Origin: Thermoactinomyces sp. DSM 45891 | Lineage (GTDB): Bacteria; Bacillota; Bacilli; Thermoactinomycetales; Thermoactinomycetaceae | Length of the DNA: 64,000 nt | Reading direction: 5' to 3' | NCBI RefSeq assembly: GCF_900119485.1 | Contig: NZ_FPJZ01000007.1 | Coordinates: forward strand, 40,430 to 104,429 | Part shown: positions 25,808-34,155 of the stretch, piece after piece | How positions within the stretch are numbered: position 1 is the first letter of the stretch | Layout of the letters: each line of letters begins with the position of its first letter | Position numbers and translations under genes: made by a program | The notes under the pieces: generated by a model | What the model saw: the letters and a program-made list of their open reading frames with translations, nothing else | The model's database searches: none | What the model was told of the DNA's origin: nothing

Positions 25808-26227
25808 ATGAAAAAAGTACTATTTATGCTAGGATCACTTTTCTTAGCCTTAATCATGTTGTTTGGAACGAGAGGCTTTGTAAATGCAAACGAATTTAAT
25901 TGGACTTACTTTGAGACGGAAGATGGCAAATGGGATGGGGGCTCAATCGTTACGACGAAATCGAAGAGGGATGTCGAGATTAATCTAGGGGCAAAGGATC
26001 GTGGACCCATTACGATGGGTGGAAAACCAGTTGATGGTAAAACGCTGAAAGTCCGACTATGTAACACTGAAACAGGTGCTTGTACGTCTAATCATCACTT
26101 CGCCGGTTCAGAGGACTGCTATGCAACGGTCTTCGATGGGATGAAGCCGGGTACGTATCGGATTGATATTACAGACGGCTCTGCATTCTATCGTGTGAAG
26201 GGGTATGTTAGAGGAGCAAGTTATTGA
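25808..26227 (+). CDS. Small secreted protein with four cysteines
   Basis: A 139-residue exported protein with a clear signal peptide (1-27, MKKVLF start, VNANE cleavage). The mature part is polar and beta-rich with three cysteines in a cluster (RLCNTETGACTS, EDCYATV), and its C terminus has the pattern YRIDIT. The protein at 54643 has a similar length, the same kind of signal and a YRIKVT strand near its end, so both may share a small beta-sandwich fold (inference). AAGGAGGT precedes the ATG. A terminator follows at once, so it is monocistronic. Confidence 0.7.
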   Translation: MKKVLFMLGSLFLALIMLFGTRGFVNANEFNWTYFETEDGKWDGGSIVTTKSKRDVEINLGAKDRGPITMGGKPVDGKTLKVRLCNTETGACTSNHHFAGSEDCYATVFDGMKPGTYRIDITDGSAFYRVKGYVRGASY

Positions 26228-26234
26228 AAGTGAA

Positions 26235-26273
26235 ATCAGCATCTCTAGCGACGGTGGCTAGGGATGCTGATTA
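26235..26273. terminator. Hairpin terminator
   Basis: ATCAGCATC-TCTAGC pairs with GCTAG-GGATGCTGAT around a 7-base loop. It follows the secreted-protein gene and also faces the tiny minus-strand gene ending at 26299. Confidence 0.7.
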
Positions 26274-26298
26274 TCCATAGAAGTGCAACATTCCATTC

Positions 26299-26430
26299 TT
26301 ATCGAATGTTACGATTTAACATAATTTCGATAAAATCTTGAGAGTGCATCACGTTGCGTGTTTTCTTTGGCTTGTGAATCATGAAGTCAGCGCATTCAAG
26401 AAATGACTTTAGTTTAGCTAAGATAGTCAC
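26299..26430 (-). CDS. Small protein of 43 residues, unknown function
   Basis: The GTG at 26430 has a strong AAGGAGGA SD site. The frame gives 43 residues starting TILAKLKSF after the initiator and ending MLNRNIR. The first 20 residues form an amphipathic helix and the rest is basic (HKPKKTRN). One Cys. A hairpin terminator lies 26 bases after the stop. It overlaps by GTGA with an even smaller upstream frame, which hints at coupled translation. Family not recognised. Confidence 0.5.
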   Translation of the reverse strand: MTILAKLKSFLECADFMIHKPKKTRNVMHSQDFIEIMLNRNIR

Positions 26431-26507
26431 AAAAATTCCTCCTTATGATGGTTGTAAGGGTTACTTTGAAGAGATAGGGATTGGTAAGATAACATGATTT
26501 TTTTCAT
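26427..26507 (-). CDS. Possible 26-residue peptide ORF coupled to the 43-residue gene
   Basis: The ATG at 26507 follows GAGGTGG at a short distance. The frame reads MKKIMLSYQ and ends KEEFL with a TGA that overlaps the GTG of the next small gene; the SD site of that gene lies inside this frame. It has no signal peptide or membrane helix. The geometry fits a leader peptide or a two-peptide operon. It may also be chance. Confidence 0.3.
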   Translation of the reverse strand: MKKIMLSYQSLSLQSNPYNHHKEEFL

Positions 26508-26760
26508 CTGGACCACCTCATGAAAAGTAATTTGTTTTCACACACCTAAAGTAGGTACCCTTATTAAAATACAAAAAAACATATTAGAAAATTATATAAA
26601 TTCGAAACAGAATGGTTTACTAGTACAAAGGTGCTAAGGCGGCTAGGTTGCTTCCGAAGTTTAAAACCTTGCGCTTTCAGCAGATTCAACGAATTGTGGT
26701 TTCGATGTGACTGGATCGTTTATAATGGAATGGATCAGAGTGAACAAGGAAAGGGATACT

Positions 26761-27195
26761 ATGTTATACAAACTAAACATCTCAAGAATTCAAGAGCAGG
26801 TAGCTATGTTACGTACTTGTCATGCGATGGCTTCACAGTTACAGATCCGGAACCAAGGCATGATGGAACGTTTTGCATTAGAGCGGGCAGTTCATCTGGC
26901 TGTAGAGTGTATGATTGACATAGGAAACACGATCATTGACGACTTTATTATGCGAGATCCAGGTGGTTATCTCGATATTGTAGACATTATGGAAGATGAA
27001 CAAGTGATCGATCCATCAGTCGGCTCTGTATGGAAGCAATGGATTTTATTGCGTGATCGCTTAGTACGGCATTATACCGAAGTTCAGATAGATGAGCTTG
27101 CGGCTTTTACCGAGCAATACCAAGTAATGATTCAATTTGACCACCAAGTTCAATCATTCTTGCAGGCAGAGAGAGAAAAAGGAAACATTGAGTAG
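26761..27195 (+). CDS. yutE: YutE, DUF86/HepT-like protein
   Basis: A 144-residue helical protein. It has the HepT-like pattern: an N-terminal helix pair, ERAVHLAVECMIDIGNTIIDDF, and the RDRLVRHY motif (RX4-6H type) expected at a nuclease active site. HepT-type proteins are the toxin side of HepT/MntA modules, but no MntA-type nucleotidyltransferase is next to it, and the gene keeps its yut context. AAGGAAAGGGA precedes the ATG at 26761; the longer frame from 26707 has no SD. A TATAAT at 26721 may be its -10 box. Confidence 0.8.
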   Translation: MLYKLNISRIQEQVAMLRTCHAMASQLQIRNQGMMERFALERAVHLAVECMIDIGNTIIDDFIMRDPGGYLDIVDIMEDEQVIDPSVGSVWKQWILLRDRLVRHYTEVQIDELAAFTEQYQVMIQFDHQVQSFLQAEREKGNIE

Positions 27196-27232
27196 TAGCG
27201 TGGAGAAGGTTAGTCGGATAGGAGTCATAAGG

Positions 27233-28003
27233 ATGAATCGGAAACAGTATCAAGGATATTTGATTGACTTAGATGGTACTTTATATCGAGGGATTGAGGT
27301 TATTCCGGGAGCTGTTCACTTTATGAAACGATTAGTGGAGAGCAATATTCCCTATCTGTATCTAACGAATAACTCTTCTCGTCTTCCAGAGCAAGTTGCG
27401 AAGCATCTAAGGAGCTTTGGGCTTCCTGCCACTCCTGAACAAGTGTATACATCAGCTATGGCCACAGCACAGTATATCCAAAAGAATCACCCGAGGTCAA
27501 AGGTGTTTGTGGTAGGCGAAGAAGGCTTATATCATGCGCTAATAGAGGTTGATATGACCCTAACCGATCGTGAGCCTGATGTAGTGGTGGCCGGAATCGA
27601 TCGCACTTTTGATTATGAGAAATGTAAACGAGCCAGTCTAGCCATTCAAGCTGGCGCTGCCTATATTGCGACGAATGTGGACCGGGTTTTACCCACTGAA
27701 GAAGGGTATCTTCCGGGTAGTGGGACGATTAATATCGCGATCTCGCATGCTAGTAATAGGAAGCCTGTAGTAATCGGAAAGCCAGAAACAATTATTTTGC
27801 AATATGCTCTAGAACTTCTGGGAACCAAAGAGGATGAGACTTTGATTGTGGGCGATAATTTGGAGACGGATATCTTGACGGGTGTGCGTGGTGGGGTTGA
27901 TACATTGATGGTTACAACAGGTGTTCATACGAGGCTGGATGTAGAGAAATACAACATAACCCCCACTTTTGTAGTGGATCATTTAGATAAATGGGAGATT
28001 TAG
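27233..28003 (+). CDS. yutF: HAD-family sugar-phosphate phosphatase, NagD/YutF type
   Basis: A 256-residue HAD-IIA hydrolase. Motif I is DLDGTLYRG (nucleophile Asp), motif II TNNSSR, motif III around VVIGKPE and motif IV VGDNLETDI. YutF homologues dephosphorylate small sugar phosphates in vitro. I chose the ATG at 27233 because GGAG lies 8 bases before it and the family core starts there; the longer frame overlaps yutE. It is in the row yutE-yutF-MBL, probably one operon. Confidence 0.88.
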   Translation: MNRKQYQGYLIDLDGTLYRGIEVIPGAVHFMKRLVESNIPYLYLTNNSSRLPEQVAKHLRSFGLPATPEQVYTSAMATAQYIQKNHPRSKVFVVGEEGLYHALIEVDMTLTDREPDVVVAGIDRTFDYEKCKRASLAIQAGAAYIATNVDRVLPTEEGYLPGSGTINIAISHASNRKPVVIGKPETIILQYALELLGTKEDETLIVGDNLETDILTGVRGGVDTLMVTTGVHTRLDVEKYNITPTFVVDHLDKWEI

Positions 28004-28023
28004 AGAAATAGGAGGGAGTCCAT

Positions 28024-29001
28024 TTGTTGAATCGTTGGGAAGATATTGTGGAAGTGCCATTGCCGTTGCCTTTTGCTTTAAAAGAGATCAAGGCGTATTT
28101 ATTTATGGGAGAAAATGGCGTTACGATCGTGGATACGGGATTAAACATCGAGCAAGATTTTATGGTGTGGGAGTCGACGATGAAAGAGCTAGGAATCACA
28201 TGGGATGATCTAGATAAAATCGTTCTTACTCACTATCATCCCGACCATTATGGTTTAGCTGGGAGAATCCAACAACTAGCCGGGGGGATCCCTGTTTACA
28301 TTTCACAAGTTGACTACCAGCAAGCCCAACTTTTTTGGGATCGCGATAGCAAGATGGCGCAAGATCTCGCAAGTGCCTTCAGGAGACATGGCTTAGATGA
28401 AAGCGTGGTAAGACAAATTCCTGAGCATCTTTCCAGTTTTATTCCATGGATCGAACCGCATCCAAACCCAACATTTCTTCGTGCGGGCTCAAAAATTCAG
28501 TTAGGTGATCGTACATATAAAGTAATCCATACACCGGGACATGCAGATGGTCATCTTAGTTTCTATGACCCAGAGCGTGAATGGCTAATTGGTGGGGATT
28601 TCCTACTTCCTCGCATAACCCCCAATATTAGCATGTGGCCTAATTGTGATAAGAACCCTCTTCAATCCTATTTAAAAACACTTGAGAAAATGGAATTGCT
28701 ACCTGTAAAGAGAGTCTATTCTTCCCATGGGCCTATATTTGAAAATTATCAGGAACGAATTAAACAAATCCGGCATCATCATGAGAGCAGACTAAAGCGC
28801 ATGCAAGACTTTGTTGAGACCGAAGGGCGTGTTTCTGCTACTGATGTATGTGATCATATCTTTGGTAAAGACTTGTCAATTCATAATATTCGCTTTGCAC
28901 TATCTGAAACATTGGCCCATTTGGAATACCTGCGAAATAATCAACAGGTAGAAGTGGAGCGTACAGGAAAACGGTACTTTTATGTTCCGTTCCGACAGTA
29001 G
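28024..29001 (+). CDS. MBL-fold metallo-hydrolase
   Basis: A 325-residue enzyme of the metallo-beta-lactamase superfamily. The zinc motif HYHPDH is at about 71-76, HTPGHADGH at about 174-182, and the later metal ligand is in GGDFLL. A C-terminal helical region (about 250-325) resembles the winged-helix tail found in several RNase Z/glyoxalase-like relatives. The substrate cannot be told. The TTG-TTG start has GGAGGGAG upstream and lies 20 bases behind yutF. A hairpin terminator follows. Confidence 0.85.
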   Translation: MLNRWEDIVEVPLPLPFALKEIKAYLFMGENGVTIVDTGLNIEQDFMVWESTMKELGITWDDLDKIVLTHYHPDHYGLAGRIQQLAGGIPVYISQVDYQQAQLFWDRDSKMAQDLASAFRRHGLDESVVRQIPEHLSSFIPWIEPHPNPTFLRAGSKIQLGDRTYKVIHTPGHADGHLSFYDPEREWLIGGDFLLPRITPNISMWPNCDKNPLQSYLKTLEKMELLPVKRVYSSHGPIFENYQERIKQIRHHHESRLKRMQDFVETEGRVSATDVCDHIFGKDLSIHNIRFALSETLAHLEYLRNNQQVEVERTGKRYFYVPFRQ

Positions 29002-29008
29002 TAAATGG

Positions 29009-29040
29009 AAGGTCATCTCCTTACATACGAGATGACCTTT
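29009..29040. terminator. Terminator between convergent genes
   Basis: AAGGTCATCTC pairs with GAGATGACCTT, with T residues after. It lies between the MBL gene and yutG. Confidence 0.75.
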
Positions 29041-29058
29041 ACCTAGTTCCATTCCGTA

Positions 29059-29562
29059 TTACTGATGTCGATTGTGAGCAATTCGAGAGGCTGCTGCAGC
29101 CGCAATGGCACCGGCCAAATCATCGAGAAACGTATGAATTGCACCATCTGTTTTACAGTTTAATTTGGCTAAGATTCCTGGTTTTACTCGATCAATATAT
29201 CCGTAATTCGTTAAACCGATGCTTCCGTAAACATTTAAGATCGCGATCGACAATACTTCATCAATGCCATATAAACTTTCATCACGCACAATCATATCTT
29301 GCAATGGTTCAAGCAAATTGCCTGTCTCAGCTAAAATGTCTAGCTGGATTCCGGTTAAAACCGCATTTTGTACTTCTCTTTTTTCTAGTACTTTTTCTAC
29401 GTTTACTAGGCATTCCTCTAGTGTTAGGTCTGGGAAAAAGTCTTTCTGTAGATATAAGGTGAGTTCGGCTATTTGGGATTCATTGATTCCACGCCGATGA
29501 ATCCATTCAATGGTTGTTTGATGAACTTCTTTTGCCGAAGCGGGGGCTGGTTGATGGTTCAT
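29059..29562 (-). CDS. yutG: YutG, phosphatidylglycerophosphatase A-like protein
   Basis: A 167-residue soluble alpha-helical protein. The conserved end of the PgpA/YutG family is present: YGYIDRVKPG, then the CKTDGAIHTFLDDLAGAIAAA region. In Bacillales YutG is a short form without the membrane segments of E. coli PgpA. A lipid-phosphate phosphatase role is annotated for the family but not proved for this short form. Its place between yutF and yutH agrees with B. subtilis. Confidence 0.82.
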   Translation of the reverse strand: MNHQPAPASAKEVHQTTIEWIHRRGINESQIAELTLYLQKDFFPDLTLEECLVNVEKVLEKREVQNAVLTGIQLDILAETGNLLEPLQDMIVRDESLYGIDEVLSIAILNVYGSIGLTNYGYIDRVKPGILAKLNCKTDGAIHTFLDDLAGAIAAAAASRIAHNRHQ

Positions 29563-29647
29563 ATATCACACTCCATTTTCTCTTCAATTGATAGGTTTAC
29601 CGAAGATGTGGGAATTATGTTAGTTAGCAAGGAAAGGCGGACTTTAT

Positions 29648-30430
29648 ATGAAAACATTACTCATTACAGGCGGTAATAAAGGGATCGGGAGCATGATATC
29701 GAAGGTATTGGCGGAATCTGGCTGGAATGTTGCGATTGCGGGGAGATCGTATGATCAAGGGGTCTTCTATGCAAACGAGCTATCTGAGCAGACGGGACAA
29801 CAAGTCTGTTTTTATCAAGCGGATGTAACAAGCCGTCGGGAAATTAGAGAATTAGCGCAAGAGGTAAAAAGGGATTTTGGTGGGATTCATGCTTTGGTAC
29901 ATGCAGTTGGTCCTTTTTTACGAGAAAGAAAATTATTTACCGATCATTCTGCAGAAGAGATAGAGGAGTTAATTCAAGGGAATTTTATGAGTAGCTTATG
30001 GTTGACACATGAAATGATTCCGATCATGAGAGAAGAACAATTTGGTAGGCTGATTTATTTTGGATTTGGTCGTGCTTCTGAGGCTCCTGCGTGGCCCGAT
30101 CGATCCGTGTATGCAGCTGCGAAAACAGGTTTGGTTTCATTTATGAAAAGTATTGCTGTTGAGGAAGCTGTATACGGGATTACAGCTAACATGGTAAGTC
30201 CTGGAGATATTATTGGAGAGTATAAAGAGATGACGCGTGAGCAAGTAACCAACATCTTTGACAAAGAGACCCCGCGTGGTAGGCCTGGATCGGGGGAGGA
30301 TGTAGCGAGGATCGTGCATTTTTTATTACAAGAGCAATCGGACTTTGTTACGGGTAGTGTGTTAAATGTGACAGGAGGTCTTGATGTCATTCATCCACGT
30401 TCTAAAAAGCAAATTACTTCCATTCAGTAA
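29648..30430 (+). CDS. Short-chain dehydrogenase/reductase
   Basis: A 260-residue classical SDR. The cofactor motif is GGNKGIG at 8-14 and the catalytic pair is in YAAAK (about residue 156-160). It resembles FabG-like 3-oxoacyl reductases, but the usual NNAG is replaced by HAVG, so its substrate is uncertain. AAGGAAAGG precedes the ATG. It stands just before yutH. Confidence 0.85.
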   Translation: MKTLLITGGNKGIGSMISKVLAESGWNVAIAGRSYDQGVFYANELSEQTGQQVCFYQADVTSRREIRELAQEVKRDFGGIHALVHAVGPFLRERKLFTDHSAEEIEELIQGNFMSSLWLTHEMIPIMREEQFGRLIYFGFGRASEAPAWPDRSVYAAAKTGLVSFMKSIAVEEAVYGITANMVSPGDIIGEYKEMTREQVTNIFDKETPRGRPGSGEDVARIVHFLLQEQSDFVTGSVLNVTGGLDVIHPRSKKQITSIQ

Positions 30431-30432
30431 GC

Positions 30433-30459
30433 ACAGTCTACGATTCTTTACATACAATA
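30433..30459 (+). promoter_or_regulatory. Candidate sigma-K promoter of yutH
   Basis: AC at 30433-30434, 16 bases, then CATACAATA at 30451-30459. This fits the sigma-K consensus (AC, 15-16 bases, CATA-N3-TA). It lies 38 bases before the start of a spore coat gene. Confidence 0.55.
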
Positions 30460-30496
30460 TGGGCATAAGTGAATGAAGAAGTAGGGGTGAAGGTAC

Positions 30497-31594
30497 ATGC
30501 TTTCACAGGATTTAAAAGAGGTATCAGAGCAACTTGACCAGTGGACAGGAGAAATTCATTTTACACAATTACTTGAATATCACTATGGTGTTCAGGTGCT
30601 CTCAGCTCGGCCTATAGCAGGTGTAATCTATTTGGAGACAGATCAAGGTCCGTATGGATGTAAACGAATTAAGAAGAGTGAACTAGATAGTTATAAACTG
30701 CTGATCCAAGTAGCCCCATGGATGGAGTCACTGCCTGACCGTGTGATGGAAATACCTATGCCACTTAGTTCTGTAAAAAATAAAAAACATGTCTTAACAG
30801 GATTTGCTCGAAATTATGTGATTTATCCTTGGATTCATGGGGAAAGCATGTCTTGGAATCAGGAGCAAGATTGGTTGGATGCTACGGTACAATTGGCTTC
30901 TTTTCATAAACAGAGTGCGGAATGGGAGCCGGAGACGAAGAAAAAAATGAAGTGGATAGACTCATCCGAAATTCAAAAAGAAGAAGCACATAAACACGAA
31001 ATCTATACTCTTGCCGCCAAATGGACAGAGATTCCGAACCAAGTAGATCTCACTTTATCGCGAATGGGAACCTACTACCAAAGCTTGCTGGAATCGATTC
31101 AAGAATATGATGAGAAGATTGCAGGCCGAGTGGTTAGGGAACAGAGTAGAGTAAATGGGAAGCTTTGCCATAATAACTGTTCGCGGAAGAATTGGATTCG
31201 GGATGAGGATCATAAGGCCCAACTAGTTGATTGGAATCAACTAAGCTATCAAGTAAGAACGAAAGATGTAGGCGATTGGTTGCTGACCGCGTATCGTTCT
31301 ACGGGAAGCAAAGAATTAATTACCCGAATTATCAAGCAATATCATCGGACTCACCCCATTGAGGAAGAAGAACACGCTTTGATTTATTCGCGGCTCATCT
31401 ATCCGGATCATTATTTATTTGAGTGCAACCAGATTTTTGAGGAGCAAATTTACTTTGAAACGACGGCATGTAAAAAGTTAACGGAAGCAAAAGAGATTAC
31501 AAGTAAAAAAATCGCCTTTGCCAGCTGGTATGTTGAGATGATGAAACAGGAATTCAATAAAAAGGTACCGACACTTTATTGGGTACATTTATAA
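30497..31594 (+). CDS. yutH: Spore coat protein YutH (CotS family, kinase-like)
   Basis: A 365-residue protein with the aminoglycoside-phosphotransferase-like fold of the CotS family. The place of the catalytic HxD loop reads HNNCSRKNW (about residue 222-230) and that of the metal motif LVDWNQ, so the catalytic Asp is an Asn. It is probably a structural pseudokinase of the spore coat, as proposed for CotS-type proteins. A sigma-K-like promoter lies directly upstream, in line with late mother-cell expression. TTG/ATG region: the ATG at 30497 has AGGGGTGAAGG upstream. Confidence 0.82.
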   Translation: MLSQDLKEVSEQLDQWTGEIHFTQLLEYHYGVQVLSARPIAGVIYLETDQGPYGCKRIKKSELDSYKLLIQVAPWMESLPDRVMEIPMPLSSVKNKKHVLTGFARNYVIYPWIHGESMSWNQEQDWLDATVQLASFHKQSAEWEPETKKKMKWIDSSEIQKEEAHKHEIYTLAAKWTEIPNQVDLTLSRMGTYYQSLLESIQEYDEKIAGRVVREQSRVNGKLCHNNCSRKNWIRDEDHKAQLVDWNQLSYQVRTKDVGDWLLTAYRSTGSKELITRIIKQYHRTHPIEEEEHALIYSRLIYPDHYLFECNQIFEEQIYFETTACKKLTEAKEITSKKIAFASWYVEMMKQEFNKKVPTLYWVHL

Positions 31595-31611
31595 ATGTAT
31601 GTTGTTTTATA

Positions 31612-31645
31612 AATACAGCATCCTATGAAGGGTGTTGTTTTTATA
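31612..31645 (+). terminator. Terminator of yutH
   Basis: ACAGCATCC pairs (two wobbles) with GGGTGTTGT, followed by a T-rich run. Confidence 0.6.
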
Positions 31646-31703
31646 TTTTATCAATAAATGGGCAATGTAAGGATACATAGAAAAAGAAGGTAGGAGATTT
31701 TCA

Positions 31704-33587
31704 TTGAAGCGCGAATCAAAATTTGTGCCCTATATACCTGCTTCGCGGTCTCTGCCTGAGATCACAATTGTATCCGTTATATTAGGAGTTGTATTGGCAA
31801 TTGTATTCGGTGCAGCTAACGCATATCTGGGGTTAAAAATAGGACTAACTGTCACTGCCTCGATTCCTGCGGCCGTGATTTCGATGGCGATCTTAAGAGG
31901 AATATTCCGTCGAGAGTCGATTTTAGAAAATAATATTGTTCAAACGATGACCACTGCGGGTGAGGCAGTGGCAGCTGGAGCGATCTTTACCATCCCAGCC
32001 CTGTATCTTATGAAGTTAACCCCTTCGCAGGGAATGGTTGCATTTATCACGTTAACAGGGGGATTCTTAGGAGTTTTTATGATGATTCCATTACGTCGAC
32101 TGTTAATTGTAAATGAACATGAAACACTTCCCTATCCTGAAGGGACTGCATGTGCAGAAGTGCTAAAGTCTGGCGAACAAGGTGGCAGTAGCGCTGTCTT
32201 AATCTTTGCTGGATTTATGATCGGTGGACTTGTAAAGGTATTTGATGGACTTCGCTGGATCAAAAACTCGGTCGCAACTGCCATTGCTGGGTATAAGGGT
32301 GCAACTGTCGGGATGGATATCATGCCCTCTTTATTAGGAGTCGGCTATATTATTGGACCCCGAATTGCAGGACAAATGATTGCAGGTGGCTTGTTTGCAT
32401 CGGTTGTTTTTATCCCGATGATTTCTTTTTTTACAACAGGGAGTCCTACTTCGTTCTTCCCAGCCATTGAGCCGATTAGTACAATCGATGCTGGTGGGAT
32501 CTATTCAAATTACATTCGGTATATTGGTGCTGGTGCAGTAGCCACAGGTGGATTAATTACCTTGCTTAAGACACTTCCGCTACTCATTAAATCTGTAAGG
32601 GATACGATCGTGAGTCTTCGTACTCAGGATCAAGATATAACCTTAGACCGAACGGATCGGGATCTTTCATACAAATATATTGGCATTGGTGTACTGGTTT
32701 TAATATTGATTATCGCTTTTGCTCCCGTAACCAATGTAGGTGTGTTAGGTGCGATTGCCATTGCAATCTTTGGATTCTTATTTGTAGCGGTGGCCTCTCG
32801 AATTGTTGGGATTGTGGGAAGTTCCTCTATGCCTGTGTCGGGAATGACGATCGCTACTTTGTTAATCGTGACCATTTTATACAAAGCTACAGGATTCTCT
32901 GGAACAGAAGGTAGTGTAGCGGCATTAGTTGTAGCAGCTATTGTCTGTGTAGCTATAGCAGTAGCGGGAGATATCTCACAAGATTTAAAAACGGGCTATC
33001 TAGTAGGTGGAACCCCTTGGAAACAACAGCTTGCGATGATGATCGGGGTGCTTGCGAGTGGATTATTGATTGGATATATATTAACTTTATTTGATTCCAC
33101 ATATGGACTAGGTGGAACCGAGCTACCCGCAGTTAAGGCTGTATTAATGCGTATCATCGTAGAAGGAATTATGGGTGGGAACCTACCATGGGACCTTATT
33201 TTTATGGGCATTGGCCTAGCGATTACGATCGAATTTTTGGGTTTAAACTCGTTAACGGTGGCAGTTGGTTTTTATCTTCCTCTCTCGATTAGTTCCCCGA
33301 TCATGGTAGGTGGGATCATCCGCTGGTTGTCCGAAGCATTTGTGAAAGATGAAAGGATTCGACGCAGACGGGAAGAGGTAGGAACGCTATTTGCTTCAGG
33401 TTTAATAGCTGGGGAAGCTTTGATTAGTGTGGTTATCGCATTGTTAATTGTGCCGAAAGTAATCGATCCTGATAAACCCATTGTGTTCGATAATAACTGG
33501 ATGCCTATTATTATTTTCTCGCTGTTAGCCATTTCTCTCTTATGGGTAGCTACTCGATTTAGTTCTAAAGAGAAGCCTACTGCCTAG
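31704..33587 (+). CDS. OPT family oligopeptide transporter
   Basis: A 627-residue polytopic membrane protein with about 14-16 helices. The family markers are clear: YLGLKIGLTVTASIPAAVI near the N terminus, the ETLPYPEGTACAEVLK loop at about 142-157, and the C-terminal LPLSISSPIMVGG. OPT proteins of this type import oligopeptides or metal-peptide complexes with protons. TTG start with GTAGGAG upstream. A PqqD-like gene follows after 24 bases. Confidence 0.9.
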   Translation: MKRESKFVPYIPASRSLPEITIVSVILGVVLAIVFGAANAYLGLKIGLTVTASIPAAVISMAILRGIFRRESILENNIVQTMTTAGEAVAAGAIFTIPALYLMKLTPSQGMVAFITLTGGFLGVFMMIPLRRLLIVNEHETLPYPEGTACAEVLKSGEQGGSSAVLIFAGFMIGGLVKVFDGLRWIKNSVATAIAGYKGATVGMDIMPSLLGVGYIIGPRIAGQMIAGGLFASVVFIPMISFFTTGSPTSFFPAIEPISTIDAGGIYSNYIRYIGAGAVATGGLITLLKTLPLLIKSVRDTIVSLRTQDQDITLDRTDRDLSYKYIGIGVLVLILIIAFAPVTNVGVLGAIAIAIFGFLFVAVASRIVGIVGSSSMPVSGMTIATLLIVTILYKATGFSGTEGSVAALVVAAIVCVAIAVAGDISQDLKTGYLVGGTPWKQQLAMMIGVLASGLLIGYILTLFDSTYGLGGTELPAVKAVLMRIIVEGIMGGNLPWDLIFMGIGLAITIEFLGLNSLTVAVGFYLPLSISSPIMVGGIIRWLSEAFVKDERIRRRREEVGTLFASGLIAGEALISVVIALLIVPKVIDPDKPIVFDNNWMPIIIFSLLAISLLWVATRFSSKEKPTA

Positions 33588-33611
33588 CATCCACAGAGAT
33601 AGGAGTTTACT

Positions 33612-33980
33612 ATGTTACAACGTACTAAGAAGAAACCATCTCCTCCTAACTTACTTGAGATGAAACCGCTTTTACGGAGTCATTTTCAGATTGAGAAAAA
33701 CGAAGAAAACCAGAACTTGTGTAAAGTATTATTGCCTAGAATGAGCTGGATCGAGCGGTTTTCGATTCGCTTTCTAAACCAGCCTTTGATGATCAAAGTG
33801 CAGTTAGATTCATTAGGAAGCTTCGTTATCCAAAGATGTGAAGGAGTGCAAACCGTTCAACAGATCAGCGATGATCTGTTGAATCAATTTGGAGAAGAAG
33901 CGGAACCGATTCTCCCGAGGTTGGCTACCTTTCTTGAGATGATAGAAGTGAATGGGTGGATTCACTTTGTGCAGGATTAG
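33612..33980 (+). CDS. PqqD-like (RRE-type) protein
   Basis: A 122-residue protein. Residues 40-120 match the PqqD fold pattern: LDSLGSFVIQRCEGVQTVQQISDDL followed by a helix with FLEMIEVNGWI. PqqD-like domains bind leader peptides of ribosomally made peptides. No precursor peptide or maturase lies beside it; its direct partner is the OPT peptide transporter 24 bases upstream, probably in one operon. It may recognise peptide cargo (inference). Confidence 0.75.
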   Translation: MLQRTKKKPSPPNLLEMKPLLRSHFQIEKNEENQNLCKVLLPRMSWIERFSIRFLNQPLMIKVQLDSLGSFVIQRCEGVQTVQQISDDLLNQFGEEAEPILPRLATFLEMIEVNGWIHFVQD

Positions 33981-33998
33981 GCAGGTTTTATTAAATAA

Positions 33999-34039
33999 GA
34001 GGCTGTAGTCTTGTCTGAAATGAGACAGCCTACAGCCTC
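33999..34039. repeat. Long inverted repeat after the OPT-PqqD operon
   Basis: GAGGCTGTAG pairs perfectly with CTACAGCCTC, and an inner arm GTCT pairs with AGAC, making a stacked hairpin. No T-run follows in either direction, so it is not a clear intrinsic terminator. Confidence 0.6.
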
Positions 34040-34155
34040 AAGTAATCGATAAACGTCTAAAAAACGAATAGGTTGATCTATTTCATATTCAAAAAATTTA
34101 TATTATAATGAAAAGATATGAGCCATCAATTCCAGACGAAAAGGAGGAAGGCTAC

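Noticed and set aside
26631..26918. 95-residue ORF starting ahead of yutE
   Set aside because: It overlaps yutE in another frame, lacks an SD site and has no protein-like pattern.
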